A DNA stretch of 64,000 nt. Origin: Olivibacter sp036959255. GTDB lineage: Bacteria > Bacteroidota > Bacteroidia > Sphingobacteriales > Sphingobacteriaceae. Positions 8,010-15,441 of the stretch are shown one piece after another. The stretch is taken from NCBI RefSeq assembly GCF_036959255.1, contig NZ_JAWMTI010000003.1, forward strand, positions 1 to 64,000, in the 5' to 3' direction. The position numbers and the translations under genes were made by a program. The notes beneath the pieces were generated by a model. The model searched no databases. It worked only from the letters and a program-made list of their open reading frames with translations, and was not told where the DNA came from. Numbering within the stretch: position 1 is the stretch's first letter; each line of letters opens with the position of its first letter.

Positions 8010-10493
8010 TTATTTTTGTTTATCAGGGCCTGCCACATAAAACCCCACTTTTCTAATCATGGTGTCGCCATCTTTATCCCTAACCATAAACTCGGCAGTT
8101 GCCAAACCCGGATGCTCAGGTTTAAATTGCGCAACGGTTCCATTTTCTATGAGTTGCATTGCTCCATTTTCTACTTTTTTCACCGCATAAACCGGAGCTG
8201 CTGTAAATCCTTTAAAAAGCGGTTTCAAATCGATATTCAATTTTTCGCCCGGCACGGTAAAGTAGTGAGGGTTGGCCATCCAGTCGAGATAATTATCAAG
8301 ATTTGTAAAACCATCCTTATCAATATCAGCATTGCTTTCAGAAAAATCATCCCTTTTAGAATCCCGATTCAAGCCATATACTTCTTCCCACCAATCCGGC
8401 AAGCCATCCTGATCGGTATCCCAGTCGGCCTTCCGTTTAATTTCAGGATACGCTTCCCATCCACCTACATCGGTTTGCGTATCAGGCATACCCGGTAAAC
8501 CACTTCTGCTTCCTTTATATTGATAAGTACCTTGAAGTGTCTCATTGATAATACGGATATCATGGTCATCAAATATGGGCTGATTCGAGCCGACATCAGA
8601 CAGCACATTTTTGTAAGCCGCTTCGGCACTGAGCGTAGTAACATAAGAAGGAAAAAACGGAGCGTCTACATATGTCTTGTAGTTTACGTTCCCTTGGATC
8701 GTACGGCCCTTTTCCTGATTATCTTCATCAAAATAACCGGGCATTACATTACCCGCAAAATAATATTGCTGCTTACCACCGCCATATGCTTCATGCTGGG
8801 CCTTTAATGCATAAAAGAAAGAGGTAGCGGCCCCTGGTTTGTAATAATTGTTCACAAAATTAACTTCTTTGGCACCGCCATCAGTCGTTCGTTTTCCCCA
8901 ATTATATACGATGTTATTTCGGATATCCATCCTGCCGGTATAAACTCCGTTTCCATCCACTCCACCGCCCAAACTCCAGTTTCGACCATAATTATGGGCA
9001 AGCAGGTTATGATGAAAACTTCCAATATCTCCGCCAATAGTGGCCCCGAAACCATGCATTTTCCCCTTTTCATACTTCCCGTGATCGGCAATGTTGAGTG
9101 CTTCCGAAATGAGTGTCCGTTGCAAACTAATATTGTGTGCTCCGCGAGAGCTAAACGCTTCATCAATTGTCCAACTGATTGAGCAATGGTCAATCATACT
9201 GTGATTGGCTCCGGTGAGCCCCATTCCGTCGTAAGTTCTTCCTGCACCAATCCTTACCCGCATAAAGCGTACAATGCCATCATCTCCGGTAAGCCCCAGC
9301 GGAGCACCGATAATGGTTATTCCCTTTCCGGGAGCCGTTTGCCCGGCCACCGTTACATAGGGCTGACTTATTACCAATCTCGAATTTAATTTGATTATTC
9401 CCGAAACATCAAAGACAATGATCCGTGGCCCCACCTCTTTTGTAGCCGCCTCACGCAGGCTGCCCGGGCCACTATCCTGAAGATTTGTAACATGCACCAC
9501 TTTCCCTCCGCGTCCTCCACGGGCAAAGCGGCCATAGCCTTCTGCTCCCGGAAAGGCCAGCTGGGCCGGACGGAAATGCCAAACATTTCCTTTGATCACT
9601 TTACCGGCTGCATCCCTTTCATCAACCCGCCAATAATACGTATTCATGCTATAGCTATTTTGCAGCTGAAAAGAAGTATCGCTACGTGTCCCTTTAAACG
9701 TTGGCGAAGCATGATCCGCGCTTGCAACGGCCTCTTTGCTGGTTCCAAAGTAGACATCATGCGACACCACATGAGGCGCAGGAGACCAGCTCAGGCTTAT
9801 CTTTTTATTTTCGGTATCAACATGCTCATCGCCATCAATCGGTATTGGCTTTCTGGCCTGTTTTTTAATATCGGGCGTATTTATTTCGAAACCATTCAGC
9901 ACGATCTGCTTTACGGAAGCCTTTGCGCTTGGGTCAACCTCAAAACGTAGCACTATTGGCTTGCCGCTTTCAGCTTGCAGTGAAAGATAAGCCGTTTGCG
10001 ATTCAATCGTCTGTTCTGCACGATTGCTGGGAACCAGGTTATCGGCTACCAGTTTGCCATCTACATAAATATCCATGGGAGCAACCGTATTGTCTTCCGG
10101 TTTATCAAATGTATTGTGGATCGTAAGCAGCGAATGCTCTCCCGTTGGCAGGCCACTTATAATAAGTTCAACAGGGCCGTTGGAAACAAGCCCATCATTT
10201 ACCCATTTTGCATAAAAAGGGGCCTGCACGCCCGCCTTATACCAATCAGAAACATAGGCACCTTTCAGCGCTACCTTAACACTGCCGAAGGTCCGACTGT
10301 CGTTTGCCCCGGCTTCAATCGTCCATGGAAAATAGCCGGGCTCATTTACCTCCGCTTCCTTACGGCCGTTAAAATTAAAATCCACTTTTATGATCGGTTT
10401 TTGCGCCCATACCTGCCTAGTGGATAGTAAACAGCAAAACAAGCCTATAAAAAGGGCTAACAGAAACGTATTACTAGTTTTGTTTTTGTGCAT
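8010..10493 (-). CDS. Large secreted pectate lyase-like protein with N-terminal beta domains
   Basis: 827 aa, signal peptide ending QVWAQ. Residues about 35-200 look like a carbohydrate-binding beta-sandwich. Residues about 225-305 form a fibronectin-III-like module (SLSWSPAPHVVSHDVYFG). The PL1-type beta-helix starts at about 310 (AFPGAEGYGRFARGGRGGK). It shares with its neighbour the rungs MIDHCSISWTIDEAFSSRG and FHHNLLAHNYGRNWSLGGG. A calcium-binding tail (DTDQDGLPDWWEEVYGLN, NADIDKDGFTNL) and a short C-terminal domain follow. It is twice the size of the neighbouring lyase and is probably the first gene of the pair. Carbohydrate specificity (pectate versus rhamnogalacturonan) cannot be decided from the sequence. 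Confidence 0.88.
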   Translation of the reverse strand: MHKNKTSNTFLLALFIGLFCCLLSTRQVWAQKPIIKVDFNFNGRKEAEVNEPGYFPWTIEAGANDSRTFGSVKVALKGAYVSDWYKAGVQAPFYAKWVNDGLVSNGPVELIISGLPTGEHSLLTIHNTFDKPEDNTVAPMDIYVDGKLVADNLVPSNRAEQTIESQTAYLSLQAESGKPIVLRFEVDPSAKASVKQIVLNGFEINTPDIKKQARKPIPIDGDEHVDTENKKISLSWSPAPHVVSHDVYFGTSKEAVASADHASPTFKGTRSDTSFQLQNSYSMNTYYWRVDERDAAGKVIKGNVWHFRPAQLAFPGAEGYGRFARGGRGGKVVHVTNLQDSGPGSLREAATKEVGPRIIVFDVSGIIKLNSRLVISQPYVTVAGQTAPGKGITIIGAPLGLTGDDGIVRFMRVRIGAGRTYDGMGLTGANHSMIDHCSISWTIDEAFSSRGAHNISLQRTLISEALNIADHGKYEKGKMHGFGATIGGDIGSFHHNLLAHNYGRNWSLGGGVDGNGVYTGRMDIRNNIVYNWGKRTTDGGAKEVNFVNNYYKPGAATSFFYALKAQHEAYGGGKQQYYFAGNVMPGYFDEDNQEKGRTIQGNVNYKTYVDAPFFPSYVTTLSAEAAYKNVLSDVGSNQPIFDDHDIRIINETLQGTYQYKGSRSGLPGMPDTQTDVGGWEAYPEIKRKADWDTDQDGLPDWWEEVYGLNRDSKRDDFSESNADIDKDGFTNLDNYLDWMANPHYFTVPGEKLNIDLKPLFKGFTAAPVYAVKKVENGAMQLIENGTVAQFKPEHPGLATAEFMVRDKDGDTMIRKVGFYVAGPDKQK

Positions 10494-10950
10494 CTCATTC
10501 TATTTAATTTACAAACAGCCTTGTTTTTTATCTTCCATTAATACGACCCAAACCTGGTTGTACAACATAGATTTTTTGATAGGATCATGCTTGGTTCAAT
10601 TCTTATTAGGGCTTTAATATAGAAAATACGGATGGTCCAAAAGCACATGAATTCCCTCGAATAGGATTTTTTTGGCATGAAGAGGGATATATTCTTTCTG
10701 AATTATTTTTCATTATTTGTTATTAGTTGTCCGTTATTAGCTATCAATGACTCCGCTCAGAATGACAAACTGTACGACAATGAACCATTCAACTAATCAC
10801 ACAATCCGCAGCAGGCCTGCAACTCTAATCGATAAACCCTAAAAAGGTTGTCTTGGCAATTAAAGTAAAAGTCATCTGCTGAGCAAGTTTTTATAAGCTT
10901 AAAAAAAACGATTAGGAAAGTGTATTTTTGTTTTAGAAGGATTATATACA
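10494..10950. other. Intergenic stretch without a gene
   Basis: AT-rich DNA upstream of the pectate lyase operon. It should contain that operon's promoter; no convincing TTTG/TAnnTTTG pair was fixed. No ORF of credible composition and no long inverted repeat was seen. Confidence 0.5.
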
Positions 10951-11160
10951 ATGGAACTGATAATAGATATAGATAAGATTAAGGATGCTTCTTAAAGAGA
11001 ATGGCTTTTAAGCACCTTAAAGTTAATGGGAATAACATTTCAAACAAGTGAAACATCTCAAACTTTAACAGAATATAATGAAGATCTTGAAAATGGAAAT
11101 AATCAAATAGAACGTGGCGAATTTATTTCTGCAACACAAATGAATAATCAAGGCTTCATA
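10951..11160 (+). pseudogene. Small antitoxin-like gene interrupted by an in-frame stop
   Basis: An ATG at 10951 reads MELIIDIDKIKDAS, then TAA at 10993-10995. The same frame continues with REWLLSTLKLMGITFQ and a segment YNEDLENGNNQIERGEFIS. That last part resembles the tails of small RelB/StbD-like antitoxins in Bacteroidota (YNKELEEAEARIEAGEFIS type). The frame then runs into a truncated copy of the dispersed 112-bp repeat at about 11163, so the natural C-terminus is gone too. No toxin gene follows. A shorter restart at Met 11026 is open but probably not meaningful. Confidence 0.55.
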
Positions 11161-11162
11161 AG

Positions 11163-11209
11163 CCTCGCTAAAAAATGTGCTCCTCCACACAACAGCACGG
11201 AGCCGTTTA
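11163..11209. repeat. Truncated copy of the 112-bp dispersed repeat
   Basis: CTCGCTAAAAAATGTGCTCC and the following CAACAGC-CGGAGCCGTT match 12651-12701 and, in their second half, 131-150. The copy stops abruptly and is fused to the antitoxin-like pseudogene frame on its left and to GGCTAAT repeats on its right. Confidence 0.7.
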
Positions 11210-11281
11210 ACGTCTCAACCACTTCCCTACTTAACTATTTAACTACTTAACATCTCAACCCACTTCCCTACCCAACGAACG

Positions 11282-11359
11282 CCATTGGCTCATTGGCTAA
11301 TCATCACATTGGCTAATCGGCTAATTGGCTAATCGGCTAATCGGCTAATCGGCTAATCA
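11282..11359. repeat. GGCTAAT-type short intergenic repeats (cluster 2)
   Basis: A run of ATTGGCTAATCGGCTAAT units in the gap before the serine hydrolase gene. The unit is 8-9 bp (CGGCTAAT/TGGCTAAT), repeated head to tail about nine times. No ORF is present. Confidence 0.8.
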
Positions 11360-11506
11360 ACAACTAAGAACAAGGAAAACCAAAAGCGAACATTTGTTGT
11401 CCGAAAACGTGCAATAAAAAGGAATAATCCACAATCAAAACACTGTAAAACAATAAAATACAATTATGGCATTTAATTCGTAGACATTCAGGAAAGAACA
11501 CAAATC

Positions 11507-12595
11507 ATGCTAAACACGCTATCTATTTTTAATACGGTGAGAACTTTTATATGGATTGCTTATTTCCTACTTCTGACAACCGACTCATTAGGACAGTGGA
11601 AGCATACCGAAAAGTTTATAGATGAGTATGCAAAAACGAGCCGCTACAATGGAACTATTTTGGTAAAACAGGGCAACAAAACATACCTGAAGAGTTTTGG
11701 AACGGCTAATTTTCAATTTGACGTACCCAATCAACCGGATACGAAGTATAAGATTGCTTCCATTACTAAGCTGTTTACAGCCGTTCTGATTATGCAATTA
11801 TACGAAGCTGGTAAACTGGACTTACATGCTACGATAAAAACGTATTTACCCAATTATACCGGAGCAGCCGGTGATAAGGCAACCATTTTTCACCTTTTAA
11901 CCGCCACCTCTGGTATAGAAAGCAGCGAGGCAGGTGAAGACCCAAATGAAGTACCTTCGATGTTTTTGAAGAAGTACACCACCGACGAAATTTTACAGCG
12001 ATATTGTAGCGGAAAAATGGAAAACGAACCCGGCAAACATTATAGCTACAATAATGCAGACTATGTGATCTTAGGCAAAATCATTGAGGCAATTTATGAT
12101 AGGCCCTACGAAGAAGTATTGAGAACTCAACTATTGCAGCCCTTGAAAATGAATCATTCGGGGATGTGCTCCTATCAGCAAGTAATAGAAAATCTTGCCG
12201 CTGTTTATAGCATAGACGAGCGTTCTAAAGAGCTAAAAAACGATCCATTTTATTATATCGAAAACTTCTATTCAGCAGGAGCGATGTACTCCACTGCCGA
12301 AGACCTTCTATTGTTTTCGGAAGCGTTATATAACGGTGGGTTACTGGCTGATTCCAGTTTAAAGATGTTACTTACCCCCTATTTAGAATCCTATGGTTTC
12401 GGTTTATGGATCCGAAAATTACAGATCAATAATCGCGAAATTGTTATGAATGAGCGGCAAGGTTCCATTTGGGGGACCACAACACGGCTACTATATATCC
12501 CACAGGAGAAGATCACCATTATACTCCTTACCAATATGTATACAATCAGTCTTAACACCTTTCAAAACGAGATTATAAAGACCTTAATTCATTAG
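11507..12595 (+). CDS. Serine hydrolase, class C beta-lactamase/DD-peptidase fold
   Basis: 362 aa with an N-terminal hydrophobic export segment ending SLGQ. The SxxK nucleophile motif is S85-I-T-K88 and the YxN motif is Y181-N-N183. The third motif, usually HxG or KTG, appears as RQGSIWG near residue 325. The family hydrolyses beta-lactams, peptidoglycan stems or esters; the altered third motif makes antibiotic resistance an unsafe guess. The gene is alone between repeat-rich gaps. The length is normal for stand-alone members of the Beta-lactamase (PF00144) family. Confidence 0.88.
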   Translation: MLNTLSIFNTVRTFIWIAYFLLLTTDSLGQWKHTEKFIDEYAKTSRYNGTILVKQGNKTYLKSFGTANFQFDVPNQPDTKYKIASITKLFTAVLIMQLYEAGKLDLHATIKTYLPNYTGAAGDKATIFHLLTATSGIESSEAGEDPNEVPSMFLKKYTTDEILQRYCSGKMENEPGKHYSYNNADYVILGKIIEAIYDRPYEEVLRTQLLQPLKMNHSGMCSYQQVIENLAAVYSIDERSKELKNDPFYYIENFYSAGAMYSTAEDLLLFSEALYNGGLLADSSLKMLLTPYLESYGFGLWIRKLQINNREIVMNERQGSIWGTTTRLLYIPQEKITIILLTNMYTISLNTFQNEIIKTLIH

Positions 12596-12679
12596 CCAGA
12601 GCACATTAACCATACAGAGGATCAATTTTTTTGTTGTTCTTTTTCTTACTTCGCTAAAAAATGTGCTCCTTCCCGCAAC

Positions 12680-12791
12680 AGCGCGGAGCCGTTCGTCCCT
12701 CACTTCTTCACGCTGTTTCTTTTCCCAGCTAGGCAAATTTTTCTTAACGCTCGTCTTATGAGGCCGTTTTGCCTACGCGCGAGAGCCCCGT
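12680..12791. repeat. Dispersed ~112-bp repeat, copy B
   Basis: Nearly identical to 131-243 over its full length, from AGCGCGGAGCCGTTCGTCCC to GAGAGCCCCGTA. The matching DNA extends leftward to about 12651 relative to the truncated copy at 11163. It lies just after the serine hydrolase stop. Confidence 0.8.
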
Positions 12792-12919
12792 ATGATTTCA
12801 TCACGCGCAACACACAACAGGCAACTCAACAACTCAACCACTTCCCTACTCAACTATTTAACTTCTCAACAACTTAACTACTCAACAACTCAACCACTTC
12901 CCTATCCAACGGTTCAACG

Positions 12920-13140
12920 CCATTGACTAATTGACCAATTAACTAATTGGCTCATCGGCTAATTGGCTAATCGGCTCATCATCACATTGGCTCATCATCA
13001 CATTGGCTAATCGGCTAATTGACTCATCATCACATCGGCTCATCATCACATTGGCTCATCATCACATTGGCTAATCGGCTAATTGACTCATCATCACATC
13101 GGCTCATCATCACATTGGCTCATCATCACATTGGCTAATT
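12920..13140. repeat. GGCTAAT/CATCATCACAT tandem repeat block (cluster 3)
   Basis: The densest block in the window. Units CATCATCACATTGGCTCAT and ATCGGCTAATTGACTCAT alternate, and a stretch of about 60 bp is itself duplicated (near 13011-13070 and 13071-13130). There is no coding potential. With the block at 14470-14579 it brackets the Fic gene. Confidence 0.85.
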
Positions 13141-13222
13141 ATTTCAGCTTTCAGCCATCAGCAGTCAGCTTTCCGCTATAAGGGGCGGCAACAAAAAAAT
13201 TCATCATTCATCACTCATAATT

Positions 13223-13242
13223 CCTGCCTACCGGCAGGCAGG
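13223..13242. repeat. CCTGCC palindromic intergenic element, copy 1
   Basis: CCTGCCTACCGGCAGGCAGG forms a GC-rich hairpin in AT-rich intergenic DNA and is followed by CATCA. An almost identical element lies at 33597-33620. It may act as a terminator-like or REP-like element; no T tract is present. Confidence 0.6.
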
Positions 13243-13268
13243 CATCACTTATTTCCACGAACGCCTAT

Positions 13269-14366
13269 TTACAAAACCAATTCGTACCTAACAGACCGCC
13301 CGGCACCAATTTGATTTAAAATCCCTATAGCATGCAAATGCTGTAAATCTCGCGTAGCAGTTGCTTTAGAAGTTTTAGCTATCGCCATGAACTTTTTAGC
13401 TGTCATCCCACCTTCAAAGCCCTCCAATCCATTGTCGAGCATTCGTTTAATGACCTTTAATTCCCGCTCATTCAGAAGAGCGGTAAACCGATCAAAAAAT
13501 TTGGCCTTTTTTACGGTGAACTCAACCAGCTCTCTTGCATTTCGTTGTGCCTCTACTATAACCTGCGTAAAATAATGAATCCATGCTGTTAAGTCTAAGC
13601 CCGCTTGTGCCTGCTTTAGTGCATCGTAATATTGCTTTTTGTCTTTTTCAATGGTTTTAGATATGGATAGCAAAACAGGGCTCCCGAGTGTGTTGGAGAG
13701 TGTATATTCGGCCAAGGCTCGTCCAACGCGTCCGTTTCCATCTTCAAAGGGATGGATAGATTCAAAATAAACATGGGCAACTGCAGCCTTTAATAAAGCC
13801 CGCATGATGTCGTCTTTTACGTAAAAATGATCGCGGTGAAACCAGTCCATAAACTGTTCCATCTCTTTGGGCACTTGGGAAGATGGAGGTGCCTCGTAAT
13901 GTATAGTCTCTTTTCCATAAGCGCCCGAGACAACCTGCATCGGCTCTTCACCTTTACGCCATTCGCCTCCACTAATTTTTGGAAAGCCCTCCATTAAAAG
14001 TTGATGCCAATGCCGGATCATATTGAGAGACAACTTTTCCGCAGCATCTGTTCTAACAGTGGTCATCAATTTAGCTATCCCAGTCGCTCGCTTATCGCGA
14101 ACGGGAGCTTCATCATTTAACCCTAAATTTCTCTTGATAGAAGACATAACATCTTCACGGCTCATATATTCTCCTTCGATTTCAGATGTTTTGATGGCCT
14201 CTGCTATCAGAACCTCTATTAGAGCCTCCTGCCTCAACTCATCATTCAAGCCGGTTATAAGACCACCTATCAATCCGAGTTCCTTAGCAAATGCAACACC
14301 GGTAGATGCTAGATGCGTTGCCGAATAGGTAAAATTGGGCCAATCTTTATATTGCCAGTTGTACAT
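13269..14366 (-). CDS. Fic-domain protein AMP transferase, class II (self-inhibited)
   Basis: 365 aa. An N-terminal DUF4172-like segment (WQYKDWPNFTY) precedes the inhibitory helix motif T60-S-E-I-E64-G, in which the Glu blocks ATP binding in this class. The catalytic Fic motif is H205-PFEDGNGRVGR, complete. The C-terminal ~80 residues form a winged helix (TAKKFMAIAKTSKATATRDLQ), so the protein can bind DNA. Such proteins AMPylate target proteins or themselves. The start codon lies 3 bp from a dyad operator (14370-14396) followed by a second one, which fits autoregulation by the winged helix. It lies between repeat blocks, with no partner gene. Confidence 0.93.
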   Translation of the reverse strand: MYNWQYKDWPNFTYSATHLASTGVAFAKELGLIGGLITGLNDELRQEALIEVLIAEAIKTSEIEGEYMSREDVMSSIKRNLGLNDEAPVRDKRATGIAKLMTTVRTDAAEKLSLNMIRHWHQLLMEGFPKISGGEWRKGEEPMQVVSGAYGKETIHYEAPPSSQVPKEMEQFMDWFHRDHFYVKDDIMRALLKAAVAHVYFESIHPFEDGNGRVGRALAEYTLSNTLGSPVLLSISKTIEKDKKQYYDALKQAQAGLDLTAWIHYFTQVIVEAQRNARELVEFTVKKAKFFDRFTALLNERELKVIKRMLDNGLEGFEGGMTAKKFMAIAKTSKATATRDLQHLHAIGILNQIGAGRSVRYELVL

Positions 14367-14369
14367 AAT

Positions 14370-14440
14370 GAGCCGATTAGCATAATTAATCGGCTCAAAT
14401 ATAACGTTTTTTTGAGCCGATTAAAAGAAATAATCAGCTC
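14370..14440. promoter_or_regulatory. Two tandem dyad operators upstream of the Fic gene
   Basis: Dyad 1 is GAGCCGATTA (14370-14379), 7-bp spacer, TAATCGGCTC (14387-14396). Dyad 2 is GAGCCGATTA (14414-14423), 7-bp spacer, TAATCAGCTC (14431-14440), with one mismatch. The two dyads are 44 bp apart, about four helical turns, and begin 3 bp upstream of the start codon. The architecture strongly suggests a dimeric repressor bound cooperatively, most simply the Fic protein itself. Confidence 0.75.
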
Positions 14441-14469
14441 AGGTCTTTGCTTTTTGTTAGACTTTCGCA

Positions 14470-14579
14470 CTCATCATCACATTGGCTAATCATCACATTG
14501 GCTAATCGGCTAATTGACTCATCATCACATCGGCTCATCATCACATTGGCTAATCGGCTAATTGGCTCATTAACTAATC
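14470..14579. repeat. GGCTAAT/CATCATCACAT repeats (cluster 4)
   Basis: The same units as cluster 3. The block and the following TAACTAATCTCACAACCAAT are repeated almost exactly at 20200-20300, so the repeat includes a unique-looking right flank. Confidence 0.8.
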
Positions 14580-14611
14580 TCACAACCAATAACCAACAAA
14601 CTCCATCAACA

Positions 14612-15424
14612 TTATTTCACTCTTATACTTTTTCTTTCCGTGGTATGTGCACTAAAATATCCCAATGATGTGGGTGTGATATTCGTAGGTGGGTCCGCCG
14701 GGGTTACGCTTCCGCCCGGGCCATCGCTCCCCTGCTGCGAGGCCAATGAATACCAATAGGTATAAATTGGCTTATCGATACATTGCATTTCTACCTCAAC
14801 ACGGTCTCCCGGAAGGACTTCTAAATCATCGTCATCATCGCCCAAAGGCAGATCCAATTCAACAGAACGTCCGTCGCTAAACCGATCGTCATTCACAAAA
14901 TCGCGTTTAACAAGTACGCCGTTCAAGTATAAGACAAACCGGTATTGATTAGAAACGCCCGCAGGATCCTGATAATGGACACTGATTATCCGCGCATTTT
15001 CGTTGTCTCCGAATTCATCCTTTCGGGCGGTTATCGAATCCAATTTTACCGGGGAAGGCATTTTTGAGTGGGCACTAAACGTTGTATCTCCCGTAAGCAC
15101 CTTCAACGAATAAGTTCTTCCATAAACACCGGCCACCGTATCCGTGGTATATATACCGGCGGGCCCCTCCTTAAATATATAATGGTTACCCGCGTCGTCT
15201 TCCACACTAACTTGCGCTCCCGTCACAGGGGGATAGGTATTCGGTTCCGAGAAACGAACGTTGGTGCTAAGCCGAACAGTTTGCGCCCCCTGTTGATCAT
15301 GAAAGTTAGCCTCAATTACCAGGCGTCCTGTATCATCCCGTAGCTCGAGCTCAATCACCCTTTCGCAGGAGCTTAGAAAAGAAACGATAAGGAGATAAAT
15401 GATGTAATTTATTGAATTTTTCAT
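14612..15424 (-). CDS. DUF4249 outer-membrane lipoprotein
   Basis: 270 aa. The lipobox is LSSC within SFLSSCERVIELEL, so the protein is lipid-anchored and exported. Beta-rich domain with the DUF4249 features VIEANFHDQ and a GAQVSVEDD.GNHYIF motif; the length is slightly short for the family. DUF4249 genes almost always follow a TonB-dependent receptor, as here (17 bp after the receptor stop). The pair is thought to form a surface receptor plus lid/lipoprotein complex, with unknown substrate. The LytS/LytTR pair divergent from this operon probably controls it. Confidence 0.9.
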   Translation of the reverse strand: MKNSINYIIYLLIVSFLSSCERVIELELRDDTGRLVIEANFHDQQGAQTVRLSTNVRFSEPNTYPPVTGAQVSVEDDAGNHYIFKEGPAGIYTTDTVAGVYGRTYSLKVLTGDTTFSAHSKMPSPVKLDSITARKDEFGDNENARIISVHYQDPAGVSNQYRFVLYLNGVLVKRDFVNDDRFSDGRSVELDLPLGDDDDDLEVLPGDRVEVEMQCIDKPIYTYWYSLASQQGSDGPGGSVTPADPPTNITPTSLGYFSAHTTERKSIRVK

Positions 15425-15441
15425 CCGTGCTTGTATAAATG

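Noticed and set aside
7575..8498. 307-codon plus-strand frame
   Set aside because: Antisense to the pectate lyase genes and spanning their junction; Cys/Phe/Ile-rich composition typical of a shadow frame.
6413..10493. Complete pectin polysaccharide utilisation locus
   Set aside because: No SusC/SusD pair, no glycoside hydrolases and no hybrid regulator adjoin the two lyases; the SusCD pair at 28.7-33.3 kb is too far and lies in another operon.
12920..13140. CRISPR-like array of CATCATCACAT and GGCTAAT units
   Set aside because: Units are contiguous and of irregular length with no unique spacers; no cas genes are present. It is a simple intergenic repeat block.
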